Positions 34,479 through 43,045 of a stretch of 64,000 nt of DNA are shown here, in pieces (the first letter of the stretch is position 1; each line of letters begins with the position of its first letter). This DNA is from Streptomyces spinosisporus (lineage in GTDB: Bacteria; Actinomycetota; Actinomycetes; Streptomycetales; Streptomycetaceae), in the NCBI RefSeq assembly GCF_022698145.1, contig NZ_JALDAX010000009.1:1-64000 (forward strand). The letters are read 5' to 3'. The notes below the pieces were generated by a model that saw nothing but the letters and a program-made list of their open reading frames with translations, was not told the origin of the DNA and made no database searches. The position numbers and the translations under genes are program-made.

Positions 34479-35855
34479 TTACCGCACCCGCTGCCACAGG
34501 GACGGCATGCCGTCCGGCGGCCAGGCTCCCTGCGCCTGGTGGGTCTGCAGGCACTGGTAGCGGACGCCCGCGTGGCTGACCGTGTCGCCGGCCTCGTAGA
34601 CGCGACCGGACCGCCAGGCGTCGGCCGCGTTGTCCTGCGGGCCCTGGGCGCCGGACTGGGAGGACGCGGTCTTCAGGGTGAGGCCGAAGTCGCTCAGGAT
34701 GGGGTTGACCGGCTGGAAGAAGGTGGTTCCGCCGCTGGTGCAGTCGCCCGAGCCGCCGGAGGTGGTGCCCTGGGCCTGTGCGCCCGAGACGAACGGGCCA
34801 CCGGAGTCGCCCGGTTCGGAGCACACGTTGGTGCGGGTCAGGCCGGTGACGGTGCCCTCCTCGTAGTCGACCGTGGCACCGAGCTGCTGGATGGTGCCGC
34901 AGTGCCAGCCGGAGGTGGAGCCGGAGCGGCACACGGACGCGCCGACGAGCGCCTGGACCGAGCCGGCGATCTGCGCCCTGTTGCCGCCCTGCCCCTTGTA
35001 GTCGGGCGTGGCGGTCCAGTCGCTGTTGACGGCCACCCAGGACATGTCCTTGCCGGGGAAGGTGGACGCCTGGAAGGTGCCCTGGTCGGCCCTGTTGTAC
35101 CCGGTGGTCTTCGAGCCGGGCCTGCCGCAGTGGCCCGCGCTGACGAAGCCCTGCTGGTCGCCCTTGGTGACCGAGAAGCCGACGGAGCAGCGGGCGTTGT
35201 CGTCGATGTAGTAGGCGTCGCCGCCGACGACGTCCGCGCGCAGCTTCGGCCGCTCCGCCGACACCCGGACGACCACACCCCGCGCTTCGAGACCGGCGGC
35301 CTTGAGGAAGGCGGTGGCCGCCGACTTCTTGGTGGCCTGGAGTACGACCCGGTTCGCGGGCACGTCGACGTACCAGACCGGGGTGTTGTGGGAACGGCGG
35401 TGCCCGGCGGTCGCGTCCAGCCTCTCCTTGAGGGCCTGCAAGGTGCTGAGCGGTGTGGTGACGACCGCGGCCTTGGCGCCCTGCGCCTCGATGGCGGCGA
35501 CGTCCGCCGCGTGCGTGGTGGCGACGGTCAGTTCGGCGGAGGTCGCTCCGCGCACCCAGGCGCCGGCGAAGTGCCCGCCCAGTGCGTTGCGCAGGCGGCC
35601 CGCGCGGGTGCCGGCCTCGGTCTCGTTGGTCAGCCTGGCCTTCGCCTGCTGCCGTGTCAGACCCAGGTCGCGTTGCATCGCCTGCAGCATCCGGGCGGAC
35701 GGCCGGACGGTGTCCAGGGTGCGGGCGGCGATGCTGGCGGGGCCCGGCGCGGGTGGTGGCGGGGCCGCGGCTGCGGACGGGGCCGTGGTGAGTACGAGTG
35801 CGCCGAGCGCGGTCAGGGCGGCGCGGCGCGCGCCCACAGCATGTCTGGCGACCAT
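34479..35855 (-). CDS. Secreted streptogrisin-like serine protease with carbohydrate-binding module
   Basis: This 458-aa preproenzyme has a signal peptide (residues 1 to about 31, ending APSAAAA), an alpha-lytic-type pro-region (about 55-195) and a mature S1 protease. The catalytic His is in SAGHCG, the Asp in NSDWT and the Ser in GDSGGP, with paired cysteines (RCSVG/GHCG, VCRSGS/WHCG, VCSEP/GDCTS). The C-terminal 45 residues (AWRSGRVYEAGDTVSHAGVR to the end) form a CBM5/12 chitin-binding-type module. It resembles streptogrisin C. ATG 35855 has AAGGAGG 8 nt upstream; the longer frame from 35918 adds non-signal sequence. Confidence 0.92.
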   Translation of the reverse strand: MVARHAVGARRAALTALGALVLTTAPSAAAAPPPPAPGPASIAARTLDTVRPSARMLQAMQRDLGLTRQQAKARLTNETEAGTRAGRLRNALGGHFAGAWVRGATSAELTVATTHAADVAAIEAQGAKAAVVTTPLSTLQALKERLDATAGHRRSHNTPVWYVDVPANRVVLQATKKSAATAFLKAAGLEARGVVVRVSAERPKLRADVVGGDAYYIDDNARCSVGFSVTKGDQQGFVSAGHCGRPGSKTTGYNRADQGTFQASTFPGKDMSWVAVNSDWTATPDYKGQGGNRAQIAGSVQALVGASVCRSGSTSGWHCGTIQQLGATVDYEEGTVTGLTRTNVCSEPGDSGGPFVSGAQAQGTTSGGSGDCTSGGTTFFQPVNPILSDFGLTLKTASSQSGAQGPQDNAADAWRSGRVYEAGDTVSHAGVRYQCLQTHQAQGAWPPDGMPSLWQRVR

Positions 35856-36043
35856 GCGGTGTGCCTCCTTCTGAAGAGGGGTGGGACAGTGGCGAATCCG
35901 TAGGCGGCCTTGCCGCAAAGGCCCGGAACGATGTCAAAGGCGGCGGTCTTTCGCGCTTTGGGGGACGCCGGGGGTGGCATGTGCAGTACTGGCCCGTCGC
36001 CGCGCGCATGCCCTGCGCGCGGCGGGGGTGTCATGGTGGGGTC

Positions 36044-36676
36044 ATGTGCTGGAGTGCGACGGCCGATCTTGTCGCGGGAACGGGGATCGCCTGCATCGGT
36101 GTGGCCTGTGTGACGCGGGCGCGGCGCGTCGGGGAGCTCCCGCTGGCCGCGCTGCCACTGCTGCTCGGGGTCCATCAGCTGATCGAGGCCCGGGTGTGGC
36201 AGGACGGCGGCGGCAGCGGACCGGCCACCGTCGCCTGGGCCGTGATCGCGTTTCCCCTACTGGCGTTGTGGGTGCCCCTGGCCGTGGTGTGCGCCGAGCC
36301 GCGCCCGGTCCGGGCCCGGCTCGCGATCCCCGCGCTGGCCGGTCTGGCGACCGGCGCCGTGCTGACGTACGTCATCGCCACCCGCACGGTCCGGGCCGAG
36401 ATCCGCGGGCACACCGTCGGCTATGTCATCGGACTGCCGCACGGACAGCTGCTCGTCGCGGGTTATCTGCTCGCCACCGTCGGCGCGTTGCTGCTCTCCG
36501 GCGACCTCCGGGTGCGCGTGCTGGGGCTGCTGGCCGGCGCGGGTGCGCTGGTCTGCTGGGCCTTGTGGCGGCTGGAGTTCGTCTCGACCTGGTGCGCGTT
36601 CGCGGCGGTGTGCTCGGTGGTGGTGTTCTGGTGGGCGGGGAGCCGGCGGGGTGGCGTCGACGTCGTGAAGTACTGA
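36044..36676 (+). CDS. Small polytopic membrane protein (DUF6629-like)
   Basis: This 210-aa protein has about seven hydrophobic helices and the opening MCWSATADLVAGTGIACIGV, which I associate with the actinobacterial DUF6629 family. HQLIEARVWQ after the second helix is another conserved patch. ATG 36044 matches the family start; the upstream reading is non-coding. Function unknown. It is convergent with the phosphatase gene, 22 bp away. Confidence 0.75.
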   Translation: MCWSATADLVAGTGIACIGVACVTRARRVGELPLAALPLLLGVHQLIEARVWQDGGGSGPATVAWAVIAFPLLALWVPLAVVCAEPRPVRARLAIPALAGLATGAVLTYVIATRTVRAEIRGHTVGYVIGLPHGQLLVAGYLLATVGALLLSGDLRVRVLGLLAGAGALVCWALWRLEFVSTWCAFAAVCSVVVFWWAGSRRGGVDVVKY

Positions 36677-36698
36677 CGCCCCGAGCAGGGGCTCCGCC

Positions 36699-38882
36699 TC
36701 ACACCGCCCGCGCCACGAGCAGCGCCACGTCGTCGTGGTCCTCGGGGTGGCGCAGGCCGTGGAGGAGGAGGTCGCAGGTCTCCTCCAGGGGGCGCAGTGG
36801 TTCGTCGAGGAAGCCGAGCATGGCGCTCAGGCGGTCGTCGATGGAGTGGTGCCGGGTCTCGACGAGACCGTCGGTGTACAGGATGAGCAGTTCACCGGGG
36901 TCGAGCCGGGTCGTGGTGGCCTCGAAGGGGACGCCGCCGACACCGAGCGGGGCGCCGGTGGGCAGGTCGAGCAGTGCGGGGGAGTGGCCCGGTCCGGCGA
37001 GCGCGGGCGGCATATGGCCGGCGTTGGCGATCTGGCACCGGTGGGTGCGGGGGTCGTAGACCGCGTAGAGGCAGGTGACGATGTAGTGCTCCAGATCGCA
37101 GGTGATCTTGTCGAGGTGCTGGAGCACCGCGCTCGGGGGGAGGTCGAGGTCGGCGTAGGCGCAGGTGGCGGTGCGCAGGCGGCCCATGGTGGCGGCGGCG
37201 TCGATGCCGTTGCCCATGACGTCGCCGACGACCAGGGCCGTCTTGTCGTCGCTGAGCGGGATGACGTCGTACCAGTCGCCGCCGACCTCGCTGGTGGCCT
37301 GGGCGGGCTGGTAGCGGGAGGCGAGTTCGAGCCCCGCGTGTGCGGGCGGGTGGTCGGGCAGCAGACTGCGCTGCAGGGTGAGGGCGGTGTTGCGCACGCT
37401 CTGGAACCAGCGGGCGTTGTCGATGGCCACGGCCGCGCGCCCGGCCAGTTCGCAGGCGAGCACGACGTCGTCCTCGTCGAAGGGGAGCGGATTGCGGGTG
37501 CGCTTGAGGTCGAGGGCACCGAGCACCTCGCCATGGGCGATCAGCGGCACCGCGAGATACGAGTGCACGCCGGCCCGCGCCAGCAGCGACCCCGCCTCGG
37601 CGTCCCGGGCGATCCGCGGCAGGTCCTGGTCGCCGACATGGCGCACCAGAACCGGCCGTCCGGAGTGCACGCACAGCGTGACCAGGCGGTCCCCGTCGTA
37701 GGCCGCGAGCCCGCCCGGCGGATCGGCGGCCCGCAGCGCCACCGTCGGATGGGCCGCCTTGAGCGCCAGCGAACGGAACAGCTCCGGGCCGTCGTCCGGT
37801 CTGCGCGAGCGCCGGCAGGCCAGCGCCGAGTCGAGGACGTCCACGGCGACCACGTCGGCGAGCTGCGGGACGGTGATCTCGGCCAGTTCCCGGGCGGTCT
37901 CCTCCACCTCCAGCGTGGTGCCGACCCGTACCGAGGCGTCCGCGATGAGGGCGAGCCGGCGCCGGGCCCGGTCGGCCTCGGCGGCCGCGCGGTGCCGCTC
38001 GGTGACGTCGACGACCGAGGTGGCCGCGCCCAGGACGCGGCCGCCGGGGTCCTCCAGCCGGTAGAAGGACAGCGACCAGGCGTGCTCGTGCTCGGGGTCG
38101 GCCGGGGGGCGGCCCACGTGGTACTGGTCGAGCAGCGGGGTGCCGGTGGTCAGCACCTGACGCAGCGCGGACTCGATGGTGTGGATGTCGGGCAACGGCA
38201 GGGCCTCGCGCAGCGTGCGGCCCACGTGGTCCTCGGCGGGGATGCCGTCGATCCGGGCCAGCGCCGGGTTGACCAGGAGATACCGCAGGTCGGGGTCGAG
38301 CAGGGCCAGACCGATCGGGGACTGGTTGATCAGCCGCTCGCACAGGGCCAGGTCGGTCTCCACGCGCTGGAGCAGATTGTGGTCGGCGGCGAGCCCGAGG
38401 GCGTAGACGTCCCCGAGATCGTCCTGGAGCCGCATGTTGCGGAACTCCATCAGCCGGGAGCTGCCGTCCTTGTGCCGGATGGGGAAGGCGCCCGCCCAGC
38501 TGCGGCCGGTCTGCAGCACCTCCGTGAACAGGTTGACCACGGCCTTCACATGCTCGGGATGGATGAACAGCCTCGCCGCGTACGTCCCCAACGCCTCATG
38601 CGCGGTGTACCCGAACAACTCCTCGGCCTGCGGCGTCCAGAAGACGATGCGCCCGTCGGCATCCAGCACCACCGCAGACACACTCAACACATCCAACAGC
38701 CCGGTGGGCCGCGCGTCCGGCTCCGACCGGACGGAAGGGGATGCCTGAACTCCCTCGGGGTCGTATCCGACCCGCCCCGGATCGGACCTGCTCGATTCCG
38801 GCGGGACTCGATCGGGTCGGACCGAATCGGGTTCGGAGGGATGAGGCTCGGGGGAATCGGGCTGGAAGGAATGTGCCGCCAT
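36699..38882 (-). CDS. PAS-PAS-GAF-SpoIIE/PP2C phosphatase A
   Basis: This is a 727-aa cytoplasmic signalling protein. An acidic/Pro-rich N-terminus (about 1-60) precedes a PAS domain (SVSAVVLDADGRIVFWTPQA, about 65-185) and a second PAS (NQSPIGLALLDPDLRYLLVN, about 195-320). A GAF domain follows (about 335-490), then a SpoIIE/PP2C domain with SEVGGDWYDVIPLSD, VVGDVMGNGIDAAATMGRLR and LLILYTDGLVETR. It should dephosphorylate STAS-type antagonists in response to signals sensed by PAS/GAF. ATG 38882 has GGAGG 9 nt upstream. It is divergent from a paralogue. Confidence 0.88.
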   Translation of the reverse strand: MAAHSFQPDSPEPHPSEPDSVRPDRVPPESSRSDPGRVGYDPEGVQASPSVRSEPDARPTGLLDVLSVSAVVLDADGRIVFWTPQAEELFGYTAHEALGTYAARLFIHPEHVKAVVNLFTEVLQTGRSWAGAFPIRHKDGSSRLMEFRNMRLQDDLGDVYALGLAADHNLLQRVETDLALCERLINQSPIGLALLDPDLRYLLVNPALARIDGIPAEDHVGRTLREALPLPDIHTIESALRQVLTTGTPLLDQYHVGRPPADPEHEHAWSLSFYRLEDPGGRVLGAATSVVDVTERHRAAAEADRARRRLALIADASVRVGTTLEVEETARELAEITVPQLADVVAVDVLDSALACRRSRRPDDGPELFRSLALKAAHPTVALRAADPPGGLAAYDGDRLVTLCVHSGRPVLVRHVGDQDLPRIARDAEAGSLLARAGVHSYLAVPLIAHGEVLGALDLKRTRNPLPFDEDDVVLACELAGRAAVAIDNARWFQSVRNTALTLQRSLLPDHPPAHAGLELASRYQPAQATSEVGGDWYDVIPLSDDKTALVVGDVMGNGIDAAATMGRLRTATCAYADLDLPPSAVLQHLDKITCDLEHYIVTCLYAVYDPRTHRCQIANAGHMPPALAGPGHSPALLDLPTGAPLGVGGVPFEATTTRLDPGELLILYTDGLVETRHHSIDDRLSAMLGFLDEPLRPLEETCDLLLHGLRHPEDHDDVALLVARAV

Positions 38883-39039
38883 CGCGCGACCACCTCCACC
38901 TGTGGCCCTTCCATGCTGCCCCCGCCTCGCGCCGGGCGGAAGCGGAAGCAGAAGGGGAGGCGGTCGGGGACCGGTTTCGCCGGAGCCGTGCGCATTGGGC
39001 GGACAAGCAGGACCATGGTGCTGTAAAGGACGGAATGCT

Positions 39040-41532
39040 ATGGCACCCAAGGATCCCGCGCGTGACACCTCCGCCGGTCCTGCGCCCGCGGCAGCGCCCC
39101 CGCGCGACTTTCTCGACGCGTCCTCGGACGCCGCGGCGATCGTGTCCGGCGAGGGCGTGGTGCTCGGCTGGACCCGTGGAGCCGAGGTCCTCCTCGGCCG
39201 CCCGGCGTCCGAGATGGTCGGCGCCCCGGCCGCGCGGGTGGTGGCGATGTCCCGGGACCCGGCGCGCGTGGCCGGGGTGGTCGAGCGGTGCCGCGCCGGT
39301 ATGGGATGGAACGGCGTGATCACGCTGCGGCGCAGCGACGGCCGGGCCGTGGATGTCGACCTGCGGGTCTCCGCGTCGTTCCGGGTCGGCGACGACGAGT
39401 GCTTCCTGCTGTCCGGGCGGGAGCGGCGACCGCAGTGGACGGTGGGCCAGACCGTACTCGACGGCTTCCTCACCCGCTCCCCGATCGGCATGGCAGTGCT
39501 CGACCTGGAGCTGCGCTACCTGTGGCTCAACGACACCCTGGAACGCTTCGGCGGCATACCCCGTGAACAGCGGCTGGGACGCCGGCTGAGCGAGCTGCTG
39601 CCCGGTCTGCAGGCGACCACCATAGAGAGCCTGATGCGCAAGGTCCTGGAGACCGGGGTCCCGGTCACCGACTACGAGTACCTGGGCTGGAGCTGGGCCG
39701 ATCCGCACCGCCAGCGCGCCTACTCCACGTCCTTCTTCCCCCTGCTGGACGCCGCCGACACCACCACCGGGGTCTGCTACATGGTCCAGGACGTCACCGA
39801 ACGGTGGACCGCCCGCCGGCTGCTGATGCTGGTCAACGAGGCCGGGACCTGCATCGGCACGAGCCTGGACGTGCTGGGCACGGCCCAGGAACTCGCCGAC
39901 TTCGCGGTACCCCGCTTCGCGGACTTCGTCGTCGTGGATCTCCTGGAGCCCGTCCTGAGCACCGAAGGGCACGGCGCCTGGCTGACGGACGCAGGCCCCG
40001 CCCCCGTACGGCCGCTGCTGCGCCGCGCCGGGATGAGCTCGGTGCGCGAGGGCTGCCCGGAGGCCGTGGCGCAGGTCGGGGAAACGGCCGGCTTCCTCCC
40101 TCCCCCGCACGGCCTGAACCTGCTCGTCGAGGGCGAGCCGATCCTGCTGCCCGTCCTCGACCCGTCCGACGACCTGTGGGCGGCGGCGGAGCCGGAGCGG
40201 GCGGAACGGATCCGCCGGTTCGGACTGCACTCCCTCATCTCCGTGCCGATGCGGGCCCGCAACACCGCCCTCGGCGTCACCACCTTCATCCGTTCCCTCA
40301 ACCCCATCTCCTTCCAGCCCGACGACGTCCTGCTGGCCCGGGAACTGGTGGCGCGGGCGGCACTGTGCGTCGACAACGCCCGCCGCTACACCCGTGAGCA
40401 CACGGCGGCGATCACCCTGCAGCGCAGCCTGCTGCCGCAGGCCCTCACCGGTGGTACGGCGCTGGAGGTGGCCTCCGCCTATCTGCCCGCGGATCCGTCG
40501 GGCGGCGTGGGCGGCGACTGGTTCGACGTGATCCCCTTGTCCGGGGCGCGCGTCGGGCTCGTCGTGGGCGATGTGGTCGGGCACGGCATCACCGCCGCGG
40601 CGACGATGGGACGGCTGCGCACCGCGGTGCAGACCCTCGCCGACATGGAGCTGCCTCCCGACGAGCTGCTGGCCCATCTCGACGACCTCGTGCTGCGGCT
40701 GAGCGGGGAGAAGACCGACGACGAGGCGGCACAGCGCAGCTCGGCCTCCTTCCTCGGGGCGACCTGCCTCTACGCCGTCTACGACCCCGTCACCGCACGG
40801 TGCACGATGGCCCGGGCTGGGCACCCACCCCCGATCGTCGTCGCACCGGATGGACACGTGTCTTTCCCAGAACCCCCGGCCGGGCCCCCGCTGGGGCTGG
40901 GTGGAATGGCCTTCGAGGCCACCGAGATCGAGCTCGCGGAGAACAGCGTGCTCGGCCTCTACACCGACGGCATCGTCGAGGGAGCCGACGGCGACATGGA
41001 GCGGGGCATGTCCCGGCTCGGCGACCTGCTGTCCCGGTCCGACGCCGACCTCGCCGCCCTGTGCACCTCCGCGGTGGAGCAGCTGGTGCCCGTGCCGCAG
41101 CCCGACGACATCGCCCTGCTGCTGGCGCGCACGCACCGCCTGGGTGCCGACCAGGTCGCCTCCTGGGACGTGCCCCTGGACCCGTCCGCCGTGGCCGAGA
41201 TCCGGTCCCGGGCCACCCGGCAGGTGGCGGCGTGGGGACTGGGCGACGACCTGGCCATGACGACGGAACTCGTGGTGAGCGAACTGGTCACCAACGCGAT
41301 CCGCTACGCCGAGCCGCCCATCCGGCTACGGCTGATCCGTGATGCCCATTTGACCTGCGAGGTCGCCGATGCCAGCAGTACGGCACCGCGTCTGCGGCAC
41401 GCACGCAGCACGGACGAGGGCGGTCGCGGCCTCTTCCTCGTGGCCCAGCTGACCGAACGCTGGGGCGCCCGCTACACGGCCGACGGAAAGATCATCTGGG
41501 CCGAGCAGGAGATCCCGGCCCCGGCTTCGTAG
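39040..41532 (+). CDS. PAS-PAS-GAF-PP2C phosphatase B with C-terminal HATPase kinase domain
   Basis: This 830-aa protein has PAS (about 25-140), a second PAS (RSPIGMAVLDLELRYLWLND, about 147-260) and GAF (about 270-455). A SpoIIE/PP2C domain follows (GVGGDWFDVIPLSGARVGL, VVGDVVGHGITAAATMGRLR, LGLYTDGIVEGA), then a RsbW-like HATPase domain (about 700-830; ELVVSELVTNAIRYAEPP, STDEGGRGLFLVAQLTERWG). Kinase and phosphatase on one chain could both set and erase phosphorylation of an anti-anti-sigma partner. ATG 39040 has AAGGA 9 nt upstream. Domain order matches the head-to-head neighbour up to the PP2C end. Confidence 0.88.
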   Translation: MAPKDPARDTSAGPAPAAAPPRDFLDASSDAAAIVSGEGVVLGWTRGAEVLLGRPASEMVGAPAARVVAMSRDPARVAGVVERCRAGMGWNGVITLRRSDGRAVDVDLRVSASFRVGDDECFLLSGRERRPQWTVGQTVLDGFLTRSPIGMAVLDLELRYLWLNDTLERFGGIPREQRLGRRLSELLPGLQATTIESLMRKVLETGVPVTDYEYLGWSWADPHRQRAYSTSFFPLLDAADTTTGVCYMVQDVTERWTARRLLMLVNEAGTCIGTSLDVLGTAQELADFAVPRFADFVVVDLLEPVLSTEGHGAWLTDAGPAPVRPLLRRAGMSSVREGCPEAVAQVGETAGFLPPPHGLNLLVEGEPILLPVLDPSDDLWAAAEPERAERIRRFGLHSLISVPMRARNTALGVTTFIRSLNPISFQPDDVLLARELVARAALCVDNARRYTREHTAAITLQRSLLPQALTGGTALEVASAYLPADPSGGVGGDWFDVIPLSGARVGLVVGDVVGHGITAAATMGRLRTAVQTLADMELPPDELLAHLDDLVLRLSGEKTDDEAAQRSSASFLGATCLYAVYDPVTARCTMARAGHPPPIVVAPDGHVSFPEPPAGPPLGLGGMAFEATEIELAENSVLGLYTDGIVEGADGDMERGMSRLGDLLSRSDADLAALCTSAVEQLVPVPQPDDIALLLARTHRLGADQVASWDVPLDPSAVAEIRSRATRQVAAWGLGDDLAMTTELVVSELVTNAIRYAEPPIRLRLIRDAHLTCEVADASSTAPRLRHARSTDEGGRGLFLVAQLTERWGARYTADGKIIWAEQEIPAPAS

Positions 41533-41593
41533 CCCCCGACCTGGGCGCCTCTCGGCCGTCTCGTCGGCTCCCCGACAGCGTCTCGCCGACTCC

Positions 41594-41661
41594 TTGACAG
41601 GGGGTGGGTGCGCCCCCAGACTGGCGTTGCGTTAAGCGCACGTCGTTGCATATTACGCATC
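41594..41661 (+). promoter_or_regulatory. Promoter and operators of the second ferredoxin gene
   Basis: TTGACA (41594-41599) and CAGACT (41617-41622) with 17-bp spacing are identical in words and spacing to the first Rieske promoter. Operator-like sites follow: GTTGC-N7-GCACG (41626-41642, weak) and GTTGC-N7-GCATC (41645-41661, one mismatch). The 3-nt gap from the -10 to the first site is also conserved. Confidence 0.65.
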
Positions 41662-41676
41662 CGTGTCGAGGTGATC

Positions 41677-42042
41677 ATGAGGATTCCCGCGTGCTCTCTG
41701 GCCGATCTGCCGCAAGGCGAATCGATCCGGCTCGAGTGCGAACCCCCCGTCGCCGTGTTCCACACCGATGACGGTGAGCTCTACGCGATCGACGACACCT
41801 GCACCCACCAGGACGCCTCGCTCTCGGACGGCTGGCTGGAGGGCTGCGAGGTCGAATGCCCCCTGCACGCCTCGAAGTTCGACCTGCGCACCGGCGCGGT
41901 GGACGCCCCGCCGGCCCGGCTGCCGGTCCGCACCCACCAGGTCCTCGTCGAGAACGGCATGCTCTACGTCGAACTGTCCGACGCCCTGCCGAATCTCCCG
42001 CCGACCTGCGTCGCGGCCCGGCTCGGAGCGGTGGCGACCTGA
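41677..42042 (+). CDS. Rieske [2Fe-2S] ferredoxin, copy 2
   Basis: This 121-aa protein aligns with copy 1 over its whole length and keeps all ligands (C42, H44, C61, H64 in TCTHQ and ECPLH). ATG 41677 has GAGG 5 nt upstream. Unlike copy 1, it has no reductase or oxygenase gene beside it. A convergent IclR gene follows directly, as if the middle of a duplicated Rieske locus had been lost. It may serve the oxygenase of copy 1 or one encoded elsewhere. Confidence 0.88.
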   Translation: MRIPACSLADLPQGESIRLECEPPVAVFHTDDGELYAIDDTCTHQDASLSDGWLEGCEVECPLHASKFDLRTGAVDAPPARLPVRTHQVLVENGMLYVELSDALPNLPPTCVAARLGAVAT

Positions 42043-42084
42043 CTCCCCGCCGAGGCGGTCGTCCCCGGCGCCGCCACGGCGGCC

Positions 42085-42882
42085 TCAGCCCAGGTGGCCC
42101 ATCCTGCTGCTGATCTCCTGCGCGCCACTGACCAGGGTGGGCGCCAGCTCGTGCATCCGCGCCTCCGTGAAGCGGTAGGCCGGCCCGGAGGCGCTGAGGG
42201 CCGCGATGACCTCGCCGTCGCGGGAGCGGATCGGGGCCGCCATGGCGTGCAGGCCGATCTCGAGCTCCTCCAGGGTGATCGCGTAGCCGCGTTCCCGTGT
42301 CCGGGCGAGGTCCCTGTCCAGCTTCGTCCTGGCCGTCAGGGTGTTGGGCGTCAGCTTCTGCAGTCCGGAGCCCGCGAGCACCGCGGAGCGCGCCTCCTCC
42401 GAGAGGTGCGCCAGCAGGATCTTGCCGCTGGACGTGGCGTACGGCGGGGTCAGCTGACCGACCCAGTTGTGCGTGCCGACCGCGCCCGGACCGCGTACCT
42501 GGCAGAGGTTGACCGCGTAATGCTCCTGCAGCACCGCGATGTTGACGGTCTCGCCGAACTCCTCCGCGAGCCGCTCGCACACCGGCCTGCCCTGCTGGGT
42601 GATGTCGAGCCGCCCCGTCACCGCCCCCGCCAGACGCACGATCCCGAAGCCGAGCCGGTACTTGCCCCGCTCCGTCGCCTGCTCCACCAGGCCGCGCGCC
42701 TCCAGCGCCCCGAGCAGACGGAACGCCGTCGACTTGTGCACGTCGATCTCCGCGGCCACCTCGCTCACCCCGGCCTCCCCGCGCTGGGCGAGGATCTCCA
42801 GGACACTGACGGCACGGTCGACGGACTGCACCCCGCTCCCCGCGGGCCCCGTTGTTTCGCCGGCTGCAGTGTGGTTGCTCAT
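42085..42882 (-). CDS. IclR-family transcriptional regulator, copy 2
   Basis: This 265-aa protein is nearly the same as copy 1 through the winged helix (VHKSTAFRLLGALEARGLVE is identical) and most of the effector domain (VAGSGLQKLTPNTL replaces the matching loop of copy 1). A perfect GTTGC-N7-GCAAC palindrome covers its start codon, and the -10 lies 6 nt upstream, predicting a leaderless autoregulated mRNA. With copy 1 it may bind the same operators with different effector responses. Confidence 0.88.
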   Translation of the reverse strand: MSNHTAAGETTGPAGSGVQSVDRAVSVLEILAQRGEAGVSEVAAEIDVHKSTAFRLLGALEARGLVEQATERGKYRLGFGIVRLAGAVTGRLDITQQGRPVCERLAEEFGETVNIAVLQEHYAVNLCQVRGPGAVGTHNWVGQLTPPYATSSGKILLAHLSEEARSAVLAGSGLQKLTPNTLTARTKLDRDLARTRERGYAITLEELEIGLHAMAAPIRSRDGEVIAALSASGPAYRFTEARMHELAPTLVSGAQEISSRMGHLG

Positions 42883-42894
42883 AGCGCAACTATA
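42874..42894 (-). promoter_or_regulatory. iclR copy 2 promoter with perfect operator over the start codon
   Basis: GTTGC-N7-GCAAC spans 42874-42890. On the minus strand TATAGT (42889-42894) precedes ATG (42880-42882) by 6 nt. The geometry is identical to iclR copy 1. Confidence 0.65.
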
Positions 42895-43045
42895 CGACCC
42901 GGCCGACCGGCCGGGAGGTGCGGGGGAGACCCGTGGTGAGGCCGCGGGGACGCTATCGCGCCACAGTGAGGTCCCTCAACCCTTGGAGGGGTGTCCCGGG
43001 CGGGACCGTGTCCGGCAAACTCGGGACATTTCGCGCCGCACCGTG

